Positions 1 to 13,112 of a stretch of 64,000 bases of DNA are shown here, piece after piece. A program made the translations under genes and the position numbers. Source of the DNA: Ziziphus jujuba (Eukaryota > Streptophyta > Magnoliopsida > Rosales > Rhamnaceae); assembly GCF_031755915.1 (NCBI RefSeq), contig NC_083386.1, forward strand, positions 23,235,001 to 23,299,000, in the 5' to 3' direction. The notes beneath the pieces are model-generated. The model did not search any database. It saw nothing but the letters and a program-made list of their open reading frames with translations, and was not told the origin of the DNA. Positions within the stretch are counted from its first letter, which is position 1. Each line of letters starts with the position of its first letter.

Positions 1-1028
1 ACTATTTAAAATGCGTTGAACAGCAGCACTTCATTTAAATCTCAATTATTAATTATGTGAGATAAATTATAATCTGCATCAACGAGCTGACCCACTGCAA
101 AATAAAAAAATTTAAAAAAAAAAATGAAGTGGAAGTTATGAAAGGAGATCATTAAATGAGAAAATTCTTATTTGTTATAATTATAATGATGACGATGGAA
201 ATGTCAAATATGTGTTCGGCATTTCCCTGTAAAAACAGTTCAATAGCTAAAATTATAGTTTTTTTTTTTTTTTATTGATTTGAATTCGAATCTCCAAAGT
301 TTAGTATTCCAAAAAAAAATAATAATAATAAATTAATTAATTAATTTTTAAAAAAATGGTGTATGTTTGGCACAGCAACCATGGATGCCCAATAATCATT
401 TTTTTCCTCTCTCTCTTCTTCCCTTCCCCTCTTGTATCGATCTCCGTAATTATTATAAAGATTAATGATTATACATTTGATTTTCTCATTTTAATACGTA
501 GATACTCTTATAAGATTATTAATTAATGTTCATATGAATCAATATATATGTTCTCTGGTTGCTTTATATATATATATATATATATGCCTTTAATATAATT
601 CAAAGGAAGAGCATTACTACAAAAAGCATTGTCCTTTTTCCTTTCTTTTTTTTGGTTAATAAAAAATGGACCTACTAGTGATGGTCCTGGGTCCCGATTT
701 TTAGGAAAAAACTGTAGATTTGTAACCATGTAAAACTCTATATGTAAAACTCTATAGACTGTCCAATTTATTACTGTACGGCTGTTTCTATCGTGTTTTT
801 TTTTCCATAATACTTAATTTATGAAACCTACATCAAAACTCAAATAAGACTTACTAGGAATCGAAACCCGCAGGAAGGTTGGTCGGCTTCTTACTATGTA
901 ACAAAAGCATTGCCACAAAAGTCATGTTAGCTCTCAGTTAATTGTTGAATAAGTCAATAATGTTAAACAACACGTGCTAGCTATTAGCCAAAATTTCTCT
1001 TTTACCCTCGCACTTCATCATTTTTGGC

Positions 1029-1056
1029 CTCTCTCTCTCTCTCTCTCTCTCTCTCT
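1029..1056. repeat. CT dinucleotide microsatellite
   Basis: An uninterrupted run of 14 CT units, a likely polymorphic marker in intergenic DNA. Confidence 0.95.
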
Positions 1057-2559
1057 TGCTATCCTTTGTAAATTTCAGTCAAATATGGTCATGGTCATCT
1101 CCCATCAGTCCCTCTTGCCTATGGCTCCCCCTTCTTCCAACTAGTATTAACATGGTCCATTTAAATCGTTCAAAAACCGGTTAATTTAAGCTATTAGTCG
1201 CCCTAATGATCTATGAATACTTAAATGCGACTTTAGTAGCCAATGAACTGAACTCAAGTTGAGAGGGAAAAATTTATCAAAAAAAAAAAAAAATTAATAA
1301 AAAGGTTGAGAGGGGAAATAACTTGGTTTAAAATGAGATATTGAAAAGAGTGAATAAGAATTTAAAGGGTTTCACAAGTGGATTTTTAAAATGGGTTTTG
1401 AACAAAATTTTATAAGAGATCTGAATGGTGATGCTAATTAGAAGACAGAGGGGATGAATAATATCTAAATGGTGAAGAGGAAAAATGGGCAATAGAGAAC
1501 AGAGCAGCCAGAGCTGTAGATGAGAGCAGGTGTAAAGAGCATGTATGGTAAAAAATTGGTAAGGAGAGTGCGTGTTGACACGGCAAAAATAAAAAATTAG
1601 CTTTTTGTTTTCTTTTTTTTTTTTTTTTTTTTTTGTTTTTTGGCTTTGACGCTCACAATTGGCCATAATAGAGCGGGTACGACTCTGAATATATTATTAT
1701 TTACTTACATTATAAAATTATATTAAAATTTAAAATTTAAAGTTTAAAAAATAATTAAATAATATATTAATTTTTTTAAATAAATTAGATGAAATATGAT
1801 TAATAAATATAATTTTAAATTTTAATTTATTATACAATTCAAATTAGAAAAAACAAAAATTTTATATTAATTTTTATATTAAAAACTTACCTAAACCGGA
1901 TTTTATATCTATATATATATATATATATTATTTTGTGAAAATCCAAAGGAATAATTTGGTTAGACCTGGCTGTGGGCATAGACTTTATATTTAATTTGCA
2001 TAAAATGAAGGTTGGAAGCATCCCTATCCTTGTAATAATTAATTGTATGTCTTGCTGCAGATAAAAATCCACCGAGGATTACGTTGGAACCTTCCAACGA
2101 AGATGTCATAGAAATCGCAATGCATCTCTTATTATTGTCTTAATAAATTGCTTTCATGTATTTGGGCTGCCATATATATGCATTTTTTTGTTCTTTATTT
2201 ACTTCATGAAACTTACTTTACTGCAATTTTTTTTTCCATTCATGCTATTATAAATTACATCTCTTGAATTATTTTTCCTTCCATTATGTTGTATAAATTA
2301 ATAGTTTTATGATAAAAACATACAAATTCAAAAATTTTAAAATTCTGGAATAGTTTTCATTTAAAATTAAATTTTTGATACAAAATAAATAAAAATTTTA
2401 TTATTTATCACTAATAAAAATTATTAATTTATATGATAAATTTTAATTAAAACATTTAAATCGAAATTTTTGTGTTAAAGAAGGTTTAACTGTCCAATCC
2501 CACCATGTGTTACCAAAGTCTCACGGTTTTTTTATTTATTTATTTTTTTTTTGGGTTAA

Positions 2560-2800
2560 TGAAATCGGAAATATGCCTGACAAATGCCGAAAGAGTGATA
2601 ACAATGTTAAAACAAAAATTTTGGATGGAGAGCTTGAAGTGATGCATGAGGAGAACTTTGATTAGTAGATGGATGGCCAATTTAAACGATTGAAGAGGTC
2701 ATCGACTTCTGATTCCTTTGGTGATGGCTGTTTATGTAGAGGTGATTTGGATCTTGATGCTGGAAAAGATAGTCAGTGGTTATATTTACTATGAGTTGCA
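2560..2800 (+). other. Coding-like island with adjacent in-frame stops
   Basis: This stretch is less AT-biased than its surroundings and reads as a long frame broken only by two adjacent stop codons near 2664-2669. The frame is rich in charged residues and contains a basic Lys/Arg/Ser stretch followed by an acidic tail, ending at a stop near 2794. I recognise no family. It could be a decayed exon, a transposon fragment or chance. Confidence 0.25.
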
Positions 2801-5546
2801 AAACAAAAATGTTCCCCAGAAAAAGAAAAAAAAAAACCCAAAAATATATAAAAGAAAAAAGTTAGCAAACAAATCAATCCCATAAATCTGGCTAAAATTC
2901 AATCAACAAAAGTAGAAGAAAATAAAGATAGAAAATCACCATACAAGGTGTTCCAACAAAGGAAAGAATACAATTGATGATGGCAAAATGCGTTTAAATA
3001 TGGTTGCCCTAGTTCACTATCGTATTAGGAAAATATAATTCAATTTTTGAATTAATTTAGTTTCTTTATTTCCCACTCAATGTATCTATTTATGTTGCCG
3101 ATTGCATTCCTTGTAATATATGACTTTACACAATAAAAATTATCATTATCCTTTAATTTCTTCAAAAATATTGATAATTATCCAACAAAATTAAACCCCC
3201 AAAAAAATTACCCGAGTTTAGGAAACACGGGCTCGTCAAAAGCTAACATAGGCAAAAGTTTATTCAAGGGGTTAAAGGAAAATTCCATACGTAGTAAACA
3301 ATTGAAATGGGCAAAAATCTAATGTTTTTTTTATCGGCAGGGTAAATGTCCTTAAATAGACTAGGAAGGTATTACCCTATAAAATTTTGAGTGAAGTTGT
3401 TCCCAAAAATTAGTTATCTAGAATCAATATCTCTCTTAGTGTTTGAATAATAATAATAAAATGCAAGATTTAAATATTATTAAAAATAAGGTAAATTTCA
3501 ATATAGCCCATTCTATTTTGTATCTGATGCAGAAACATTATGGAACATAAAGGTGAGTCAATGTTAGATCACAAATTAGATTTTTCAAGAATCCAAAAAA
3601 AAAAAATATGTAAAGGTTGTTCATCATCTAGCAGACTTATGCTAAATTGGTATATACTTTATTAAACTAAACTGGTATAACCCGAAGGTCGCTCTTATTC
3701 CAGGGCAGATTTATATAGAGAATTTTTTTTTTCTTTAAGTTCGTTTGGAAAATGTTAAATTTTAAAGGGAAACGGTTTGCTGGTAATTAGTTTTTTTGGA
3801 AATCAAATTTTCTTTTATTATGTTTATTAAATAAAAAAAAAAAAAACAAGAATTTGTAAAAAATTTAGTTTTATATAAAAAATTAATGACAGATTTGTAT
3901 TTTAAAAAATATTCTAAAGTTACTTTTTAAAAATTTTTAAACTAACATATTTATATATATAAACAACTTTCCTACATAGGAATATAATTCACTTTTCCAT
4001 TTTAAAATAAATATTCAAATATGAAAAAATTATTTGAATTAAATTTTTATTAATTTTATACTTTATAAAATGAGACCTATATAGATATATATAATATTTA
4101 GTTTTTTTTTAAAAAAAATATTTTAGAGACCGAACAGGTAGTGTCCCTTTTAAAGAATAAAAATAAATAAATAATATCCCTTTTAATTTTTTTCTTTCAA
4201 AATTATGTATTATTTTCTTTTATTTTCAAAAACTACTATTTTAAAATTTGTAATTTATTCATCAAAATAGCTACTTTTTAATGGAAAATAAGTAAAATTA
4301 TTATTTTTCTCTAAGTTTGTCAAACTAGATTTGTCTCCCTAATCTAGTCATTCATCTCTATATTGATAAAATCTCTCTTTTATTAAAATATCTTATTATT
4401 TTAATAAGTTATTTTAAGTCTTTCACTTTTACTTTATAGATTCAAATAAATCATAATTTAAAATATTAGATTGTAAAGTCATTTTGAATTAATTTAAACA
4501 TATAATTATTAATTTAATGCGATAAATTTATACTCATACTTTAAAAATATACATATATTATATTTCTATTGTGTCCTGTTTGGATAAAAATTCTAGATCC
4601 CACGCCTTTTTTTCTTTTTTTTCTTTTTTTGGAATTTACTACAAATTTAATCGAACCCATAGTATATTTTTAGTGTTTTTATCACCGGACTAAATTTTTG
4701 AATACCATCACTACTCTTGTTTGATATGACATGGTTGCAACTTTTGAAAATAACACTTGCATCGTCTTAAATTAGTATTCAAGTTAAACAAAACATAAGT
4801 AGAAATGTATTTTAACTGATGTTATTTCTTCTATTAAGAAGAGAATTAGCCGCTCTCCTTCCAAGATCCATCCTCTTTTTGGCGTGGGTAGGTGGAAAAA
4901 CTGGAAGAAAACTCTTTGTATGCAACATGTTTTGAGTCTAAAGCAAAAGTGAAACAAAGAAAAAGAGAAAAAGAGAAATGATGAAATAGAAAGGAGGGGT
5001 GGACTCAAGTCTATCCATATATGTTGCATTGTGCCTCACGTACAAGAAGCAAGAACGAGTTCTGTTATTGGTAAGTTCCAAGAAAACGTACATAAATTTT
5101 AACATTAACATAAACGAAAATGATTAATCCCTCTACTCTGCTTGTAAAAGTTTTGAAAAACAAAAGAATTAAATAAAGTTTCGGTTATCCAATAAGAATA
5201 TACGCATACATGATACTTAGCCTAATTAGTAATTAGTGGAAGTTAGACCCAACGTGAGCTACTAGTTCAAGGACTATAATTAATGGTCACCCTTCTTCGT
5301 CAACTAAAGTCTGGATAAAGCAACAAGTTAGCAGTAAGAATTAATTATAACTATAATTTACTTTATGCATAATTAATTCGACCACTATTTCCAGCAACAA
5401 TAATTTAAGCTCATTGGTCCAAAAACGTATGTTGGGGCTTCAACTCAGCAAAAAGCTTCAAATTTCATGTGTGCCACATGTTTTTCCACACTAATGAGAT
5501 TGACTCGATAAACAAAAGGAGAAAGGACTTACTTTATATGGAAGAG

Positions 5547-5573
5547 AAAAAAAAAAAAAAAAAAAAAAAAAAA
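5547..5573. repeat. Poly-A tract (A27)
   Basis: A pure A run of 27 bases. It could be an old retroposon tail, but I found no retroposon body beside it. Confidence 0.9.
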
Positions 5574-6231
5574 GGAGAGGAGCATTTTTCCGTGATATTT
5601 TCGGATCACTTTCTTTCTTCATGAGTAGCCGAACTCCGTACCAGCTTGGCAAACGGCTTGCGTTGTGAATGGTAAAACTTTAAGAAAATAAAATAAATAA
5701 AAACCATTGAATTTGTGTTACAATGAAGGTGTGAACTAAGATTTGAGGATAATTCTTTTCACATTTCCTAGCTAATTCTATATGTTCATTGACTTTCTAA
5801 GTAAATTATGAGGTATTCGTCAAGGGTGACCACACAAAATAATTTTGGAGTAATTTGGACATGGTGCTTTAAAAGTCTTAAATGTAGAGTAGAAATTAAA
5901 AGCATTTGCTTCTTCTTGTTATTCATGATTCAGGACAGTCTTTAAGACTTAACCATAGGGGAATAATTTGAACAGTTCTCCGTACATGTGGATGATAAAA
6001 GGTACAAAAACCCAGCAGAGAATTTTTTGCTCTGGCTATTGAAAATGAAAAGTAACATATAAAGTAATTATATTATTTGCTAACTTTTTTTGGGTACTAC
6101 TTAGCGGTTTTGGAAAACAGCATGCGATATGGTTGATTACCGGTTTAATATGAAAATATCTTTAAAAAAAATAATTGAAGTAATTATAGTTTGTTTTGAA
6201 CTTAATGCGTAACCGATGCATATGCTTAGTG

Positions 6232-6550
6232 GAATATTGGATCAATTGCCTCAATTTTAAAAAAGTAGTCAAATTTAAAAAGTTTTATATCAAACTTTCA
6301 ATTTACAATTTATTTCAAATTAAATATAAAAAATTTAAAAATTAAGAAAATTGATTAGTTTTTTTCATAAATTAATTAATTATTTTTTTCCTAATCTTGT
6401 TTACAAATTGAAAAAACCGATCAATTTTTTAATTTTAAAATATTTTGTTAATCAATTTCATAGTATGTTTAAAAATTGCACAAAATGTTGAATAAATTGT
6501 AAATTAAAGATTTGATGTAAATTTGTTAAAAATTGAACGTCCAATGTGCT
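6232..6550. mobile_element. Foldback MITE, copy 1
   Basis: About 320 bp that largely pairs with its own reverse complement. The left arm from about 6234 matches the inverse of the right arm ending near 6550, including an ATTGGA motif near the ends and a shared internal stretch around 6300-6325 and 6493-6510. There is no coding capacity. The arms resemble those of the element at 12772-13110, so the two are probably one non-autonomous DNA-transposon family. The ends are diverged and I could not define a target duplication. Confidence 0.5.
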
Positions 6551-9095
6551 TATATCTATGGCTGATCAGAAGGAGGTTCGTCGGTTTTGTGCTCCGAGGG
6601 ATTGGTTCAAGGTGAATAACGTAACGCGTGAAGGGGATGGACTTGAAATCATCACTTGGGTTTGTGGGATAAATATAGACAAGCATTATTGTATATTGGA
6701 GTTAAAAACATAATTATTTTCTCGTGTTTCACATGTGCCACAAAGCTGATATCAATTATATGATCGCATCTTCGATGATCTAAATAAATCAAAATGGAAA
6801 AAAAAAAAAAAAGAAAAGAGTATGTTGTATTAGAGATAAGAGTTTACATAAATATATTAATAAACATAAAATCTAATCTCCTAAGTTTGGCCTTATTGAA
6901 TCCACCCATAATCGTCTGATTACATAATTTCAATGATTTATTTCAAAATAAAATTATAAAATATATATAAATATATATATATAAATATATATTCATAAAT
7001 CATGTGTTATTGAACAGAATGACATAAATTACATTTTCATATTTTATTTATTTTGTGTCATAATTAATTGACCTGGAATGGCTTTAATATTAAACTTACA
7101 ACATATATAAACATTTGCATACAGACAGAAGGAAGCGAAAACGTGATAGAGCTCCAACCTTATCAATCATTAAGCATAATAAATGTTAAATTGTTGGTCT
7201 TTTTTTTAGAATTATTATGTCCTAAGGAATCTCAATATTTTATATAAAATTGCATTGTTTTTATTCAATTTAATATATAGTAGTAATATAATAATAATTT
7301 GATAAATAAGAATAATAATTCGACTTTGTCAAAATTTAGATTCTAAGGTCGCAATACTTTACATCAAATATAAGTAACAATAAAAACAAATAAGACAATA
7401 ATATCCAAATTTCAATAATAAAAGATATTTAATGACAATGAGAATCTTAAATTAATTAATTAATTAAAAATAAAGTTTATTTTCATCAATGACATAAGAT
7501 AGAAAGATAAATAAATAAGTCACTATCGTTGATTTGTTAGGCAGCATGGAAATGAGCCAACAGAGGACTAATGCAAGAGGGGCAAATTCGAAAGTCTCTT
7601 TTTTTTTTTTTTTTTGTTGGTAGCAATAGAAAATAAATATATGTTTGTATGGTTTTTTTTCTTTATCTTTTTAGTTTATTTCAATTTTTGCCTTTATTTT
7701 ATTTTATTTTATTTTTTGGTGTATTCCTGAGGCCACGGGATCACCTGGAAGATATTATAGAAAAATATTTAGAAATTGGAAATTAGATATTGTTTCTTTT
7801 TCTGCGACCTTTGTTTCCGTTGCTGACGTAAGCTCACGACATCATCATCTGAAGTAACCTGGCAAAGACAAAACCCTCTTCCAAATTCCAAGTCTTCCAC
7901 TTGTCGATAATGAAAATTCAGGGAAACTCAAAAAATAAAAATGAAAAATAATTGTTGAATACAAAATATTATTCAGCTGACTATTGGAATAATGGAAGTG
8001 AATGACTATAAGCAGTTACGTCAAAAATCTAAAATAAAGACTAAAAGCAATTAGAATAGTAAATAATAATAATAATAATAAATTGTATTTAATAATAATT
8101 ATGTGTTTTCTTGGCGTAGACTCCTATGTCTATCCCAATTAGAATGCTAACGTGTTTAATAATAAATTGCTTTCATAGCCACCTATGCCTAGCATCAGCC
8201 AAAATAATAATAATAATTTAAACAAAAAAAGATTGTCTAGTTGTAATATTTTTGTATTTTACCCTTATAATACTACATTGGCATCAATACTCTATAAACT
8301 GTGCATTATTAGCCTACAACCATCACATCATAACATTTTTAACTACTAAATTATATTAACAGTAGCAAAATTTCATGTCGATTATATCCAAATAAGTAAG
8401 GGAAATTTATATTTAAAAAAAAAAAAAAAGTAAGGAAAATTCACATGTACTTTAACAGTTAAATGTTATGGTAGGAAGATTTTGAATTGATGCTGTATTA
8501 CTTAAAAGCTTTAGGATTATTGATGTTGATTTCACACTACAGATAAAACGCAATAATATTAAAACTAGTGTCAATTCGATTTGGTCAATTTTGTGCTTTT
8601 TTTCTTCTTCTTTTTTTTTTTTTTTGTTGCAATACAAACCATATTGTGGGAGAAGCCAAACCAAAGGAAACATTATCAATTCCATTTAGTCGATTTGGAT
8701 TTTAGATTAATACTATATTATTTTATTATTTTTTTAATAATTTGAATTTAATACTTTAATAATAATAAATTCAAATCATTAAAAAATATTAAAATATAAC
8801 TAATAATTAATTATAACAAAAATATTTAAAAAACTATATATATATATATATAACTCGTTTAATTTGGTTGAGTTAAAAATTGTCTTAATCAGACTCAATT
8901 TGATAAAATTTGGGTCCATTTATGCCCAATCCTGTTAAATAGTCTTTGTTAGTGCCAAACACCCTAAAAATATTTAATATTTAAAAAATATCCACAGAGC
9001 CAAAAAAAAAAAAAAAAATATCTCGCTTTTTGGTTGAATATCTAACACCCACTTGTATGCATGTGTTGCGTAAAATTTCCAACACTTGCTACCAC
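6551..9095. other. Intergenic DNA upstream of the first ERF gene
   Basis: AT-rich sequence with several poly-T/A tracts (7600, 8610), TA runs (6965, 8838) and an ATTTT pentamer repeat near 7692-7715. No gene or recognisable element. The last few hundred bases should contain the proximal promoter of the ERF gene that starts at 9223. Confidence 0.5.
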
Positions 9096-9103
9096 TATAA
9101 ATA
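9096..9103 (+). promoter_or_regulatory. TATA box of the group IXa ERF gene
   Basis: A canonical TATAAATA lies 120 bases upstream of the ATG at 9223. This predicts a transcript start near 9128-9135 and a leader of about 90 nt without an upstream ATG. Confidence 0.65.
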
Positions 9104-9222
9104 CACAAGTATCTTCACCTTCATAAAAAATTCAGTCATATACATTTTACCTTCTTTTTAGTTTTATTATTTTTTTGTTCCTACGATTCAAAAAGGCAAA
9201 TTTACATCTTTTGAAAACTATC

Positions 9223-10059
9223 ATGGAGGGTGATTTTAGTATCATTCCTCAACTCTTCCTCGACCCAACTTCCCCAAGCTTTGATGGTCTCTTTCCCTGC
9301 CCTACGGAGCCGTGGGGAGACTTGCCGTTCCAATTTAACGACTCCGAGGACATGATGGTCTACAATTTCCTCCATGACGCCGTTAACACCGGCTGGTCTC
9401 CGTTAGATTTAACTGCCACCGCTGTCTCCTCTGTTAAATCCGAACCCGGCGACCCGTTTGATTTGGTTCCACTTCCGACCGTAGAAGTCGACCCGGTAAT
9501 GTTTGCCCCACAAACTCTGGTCCATAATTCATTTTTGGAAAACGCTTATTTCGCTTTTAATCAAAACGATATCCACCACCACCACGAGAACGATGTCGTT
9601 TTGAGGAAGCAGCAAAAGTGTTTCCGAAATGCCAACCGCAGGGCGAACAAAGGGAGGCATTATAGGGGCGTGAGGCAAAGGCCATGGGGAAAATTCGCGG
9701 CTGAGATACGCGACCCGGCTAAGAATGGAGCCAGAGTCTGGCTTGGCACGTACGAGACGGCTGAGGAAGCTGCTTTGGCTTATGACCGAGCCGCTTTCAA
9801 GATGCGTGGTTCCAAAGCTTTGCTTAATTTTCCACACCGAATTGGCTCCGGTGAGCCTGAGCCGGTTAGGATCACGGCTAAGCGCCGAGAAGTACCGGAC
9901 TCTGTTTCGACGAGCCGAGATAGTGGCTCCATGAAGAAGAGGAAAAGCTTAGCGGCTGATGGTGAAGCCGAGTTCGGAAGAGAGAGAGGATTCAATGTGT
10001 TTCCCAGGACCCAATATCCTATAGGTCTGCCATTTGGCGAGCAGTTATTGGTTAGCTAA
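9223..10059 (+). CDS. Ethylene-responsive transcription factor, ERF group IXa (ERF1A/ERF2/ERF13 type)
   Basis: Single-exon gene for a 278-residue nuclear transcription factor that should bind GCC-box DNA in ethylene and jasmonate defence responses. The AP2/ERF domain spans about residues 146-204, from [13 protein letters not shown] to KALLNFPH, with the WLG and AYDRAA core intact and the ERF-type AEIRD signature. The N-terminus carries the conserved group IXa block [16 protein letters not shown] (39-54), thought to be an activation region. After the AP2 domain comes [12 protein letters not shown] (211-222), a basic stretch MKKRK (237-241) that is a likely nuclear signal, and a conserved-looking C-terminus ending EQLLVS. 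The start is the ATG at 9223, because the in-frame extension to 9175 begins with TTG. It is intronless, as usual for group IX. The exact orthologue among ERF1A, ERF2 and ERF13 is not resolved. Confidence 0.93.
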   Translation: MEGDFSIIPQLFLDPTSPSFDGLFPCPTEPWGDLPFQFNDSEDMMVYNFLHDAVNTGWSPLDLTATAVSSVKSEPGDPFDLVPLPTVEVDPVMFAPQTLVHNSFLENAYFAFNQNDIHHHHENDVVLRKQQKCFRNANRRANKGRHYRGVRQRPWGKFAAEIRDPAKNGARVWLGTYETAEEAALAYDRAAFKMRGSKALLNFPHRIGSGEPEPVRITAKRREVPDSVSTSRDSGSMKKRKSLAADGEAEFGRERGFNVFPRTQYPIGLPFGEQLLVS

Positions 10060-10423
10060 AATACTTTTAGAATATGATTGTGCACACTTGAGTTCTGAAG
10101 TACTTGCTTTTGTAAATAGGAGCTAAAGTTTTGCTTACTCTTAAGATTAAAATTTGCAAAAGCTAGAATTTTTTTTTTTTTTTTTTCCTGAAAAGGAATC
10201 CGGGCTTTATAATGTATGCCCAAAATTTGGAGAATATATTTCCATCTAAAATATATATAAATATATGGATAATAATAATATTGGCGAAGAAAAACTGTAT
10301 TTCTTCATTTTTGTAGTGTTTACTAAATATTTTCCTTACGATTTTTTATTTTATTTTATTTTTTCATATTAAATTTTGACTTGTTGGAAAGTTTTAGCGA
10401 TATTATTACTAAGTTGTCCTTGT

Positions 10424-10482
10424 AAAGAAAACATATGGCAGAGGTGGAGGAGAAAGAAAACATATGGCAGAGGTGGAGGAGG
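10424..10482. repeat. Direct tandem duplication, unit about 28 bp
   Basis: Two adjacent, nearly perfect copies of a unit that includes AAAGAAAACATATGGCAGAG and continues with GTGGAGGAG. A recent replication-slippage event. Confidence 0.85.
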
Positions 10483-10961
10483 AATTAAATAAGACTAGGA
10501 TGTATATGTAGATTAGTCATCATATGAAGATTCAACATCCAATACCATCATGTGACGGCAATATGCACTACAAGCTGCAAGCAATTTCCAAAACAAGAAG
10601 TCATGGGTGACCACCATTGCCATTCTTTGAACTTGCAACAATATAGACTCATGCTACAATAATGCTAAAGTCACTGATCAAATTTTGGATTTTAAAATCA
10701 CTTTCAAAATGATAAAAATATTTTATATAATGTTTGAAAAGTTTTGACTTTAAAAAAAAGCATCAGTTAAATAAATATTGGGAAATGATTTTTAAAACCA
10801 CTTCTAAATGAACTTATATATCATTATTTTATTTAATTAATTTTAAATCGTATTACATTATATTATATTAATTTGTCAACGATTAACGTTCTGTCATATT
10901 ATTTTTTATCCAAAAAAATTTAATAAACAAAATTGGAAGCTAGCTTTTTACTCTTATAACC

Positions 10962-10992
10962 TTTTTTTTTTTTTTTTGGGGGGGGGGGGGGG
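10962..10992. repeat. T16-G15 homopolymer junction
   Basis: A run of 16 T followed directly by 15 G. In such AT-rich DNA a 15-base G run is exceptional and could form a quadruplex. It is also a typical place for assembly or polymerase length error. Confidence 0.9.
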
Positions 10993-12771
10993 AACAAAAC
11001 ATTGCTCTTATAATTAATAAGGCACAACTAAGCTTTTAGTTTTTCTTTCATTTTCTTTTTGCGTACGTATTTTAGCTTTTCACTTTTTCTTTTCTTTTGT
11101 TTTTGGGGCTTTATTAATGTGAGCTATTTTAGTTTGCAAGATGAGGTAAACGACTAATGAAAAGGAACAGCTAGAATGCGTGGTCAATCGAAATAAATAA
11201 ATATATATTTGATTTGTTGACTTATCAAAATAAAGATTGGTTGATTAACAATAGAAGGACATAGTTTGGCCGTGTCCACGTCCCAAAGTGAAAACAATTT
11301 TCTCTTTCTTTGCTCAAGGAAAATAAGTAGGTCGTTTCAAAGACTATATTAGGAAGCAAGCTGTTCTTTCGTTTCCTCTTTCTTTTTGCTCGTTAAGTAT
11401 TTAAAAAAAGGTATAAGACCTAATGTAATTTGAGCTTAATTACATCATACACTAGAACAAAACCTAATATAATTTCACTAAAACACTTAAAAATTGCCTC
11501 TCTTTAAACACAATAAAAACTTAAAAGCTCAAAGCCAAGCTTGATAATGGGAGTGTTCGATGAATATATAACAAAATACTTGTTTTTAGGATGTACATGC
11601 TTAACCCACATTGTAATTTGATGCTAATCTGAATTAATTAAATGTATCAACCAAATTTAGACTTTTGGGGTACTTATTTATTTCCCTTAATCTAATGTCT
11701 ACCACAAAGTAAACCTCTGGGGTCCAATCGCACAGAATTTGACGTACAATTAAAAACCATACTTGTCAGCGTTAGAATGTTACCCTTCTAAATCAATCAG
11801 ACTTCCATTGGTTAGTGGACACTATTTCTTAGCGCCCTGATAATTTCCAAATAGCTGAAAAAATAAACCAAAATGATTAACTCTATTATAGGGATCGTTT
11901 TGACCATGTATGTGAAAATGGAAGTCGGGGACTTGAAAAACCACTAAATTAATATGAACAGAATAATAGTGAGGGAAACGCATGCGGTCATAAGGATTTG
12001 TTTGGTGCATTAAATAATTTGTAGCGACGAAGTCGGAAAGACCTAATTTCAGGCCAATCTTATGAAGTTATTCAATTTTGTTTGTAACCGTATTTTCTGT
12101 CACAGCTGTATATGTATAGCTTTTCTTCTTTTTTTTTTTTTCTTTCTTTTTTTAAAAAAAATTTATTATTATTATTTTTTGCTCCATGCTATTGAGTTTT
12201 CATTGTTGACTAAATCTTCCCTGTCTCTTTTATTCCATTATTATATATAAAAATATCTGCATGGTAGAATTTAATGTTTGAAAAGAACTGTCACATTAAA
12301 AAGTTGCATGAAAAAAACTTTGGATTGTTTTCCCATTAGATTAATATTTTAGAACTCGAATTCGAATTCTCAGCCACATGAGGTATCCAAATTGGTTCTG
12401 TATTAAGTCTAATAGTTAGTGGGACCATGCAAATGAACCTCCACAAAATTTTTATCTATTCCAAGTCATCGAGGTTTTTCGAAAGGAAATGATGAACTAT
12501 TATAATTTTTAATTTTCCGTAGTTTTGTCTTTGTCGTGTGATTAGATTATGAGTCATATTAATTTATTTCTCGCATGCATACACTCTTTGTGTATGAGAC
12601 ATAACACCAACTTTCAAGTAAGGCAGCTGGACGTACTCAGGGAAGGAAGATTTTCAAAAACATGCCGACCTAAATCGAAAATAATTTAGCAAAATTATTA
12701 TTTTTTATACCAAAGGTTCAATGTTCAAATCTCTCATCCCCAGTGATATTTAACAATTTTACTTACTTGTA

Positions 12772-13110
12772 TTTTGGTTAGATTGTATATTGGATTTTCA
12801 AATTTAAAACATTGTACTTCAAACCTTAAAGTTATAATTTATTCTATATTAATTCAATTTCCAAATTGATTAACATAAAATTTAAAAGTTAAAAAAAATT
12901 AACTAGTGTTTTTTACTTATCAATAAATTATTTTTTTATATTGCTTGTAAACAAAAAAAAAAAAAAGTTAACTTTTTACAAATTTTAAAATTTTTGTTCA
13001 TTAATTAGAAAATCAATTTGAGAATTATACTAATATGAAATAAATTGTGAATTGAAGATCCAATTTAAAACGTTTTGAATTTGAAAATCCAATCTGAAAT
13101 CTAACCAAAG
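12772..13110. mobile_element. Foldback MITE, copy 2, with TA target duplication
   Basis: A 339-bp non-coding element with long terminal inverted repeats. The left end TTTTGGTTAGATT is matched by the inverse of AATCTAACCAAAG at the right end, and pairing continues inward for roughly 130 bases with mismatches (the shared TTGGATTTTCAAATT block is clear). TA dinucleotides flank both ends (12770-12771 and 13111-13112), which fits a Tc1/mariner-type TA target duplication. The internal sequence resembles the element at 6232-6550. It is not a canonical Stowaway, because the ends lack the CTCCCTCCGT signature. Confidence 0.7.
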
Positions 13111-13112
13111 TA

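Larger units (their letters stand above)
1..6230. other. AT-rich intergenic stretch
   Basis: No gene is supported here. The stretch is low-complexity AT-rich DNA with many poly-A/T tracts. It holds a CT microsatellite at 1029-1056, a TA run near 567-584, an A27 run at 5547-5573 and an AT-only block at about 1690-1870. Part of that block recurs in inverted orientation near 40290-40350, which suggests a short dispersed repeat. A coding-like island at 2560-2800 is listed separately. The open frames here are short, lack gene-like composition and run through simple repeats. Confidence 0.6.
10060..12769. other. Intergenic stretch after the first ERF gene
   Basis: The first ~200 bases should hold the ERF 3' untranslated region. 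Beyond that the DNA is AT-rich with no supported gene. It contains a small tandem duplication at 10424-10482 and a T-then-G homopolymer tract at 10962-10992. The short frames at 11822-12250 show no protein-like composition that I recognise. Confidence 0.5.

Noticed and set aside
3730..4140. Possible hAT-like element (GTTCGTTTGGAAA ... GACCGAACAGG)
   Set aside because: The ends match over only a few bases, the interior is AT-only, and no target duplication is visible.
9175..9222. In-frame N-terminal extension of the first ERF
   Set aside because: It begins with TTG. The first ATG is at 9223 and gives the normal family N-terminus.
9529..9995. Antisense and other-frame ORFs over the first ERF
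   Set aside because: They are shadows of the AP2-coding frame without independent support.
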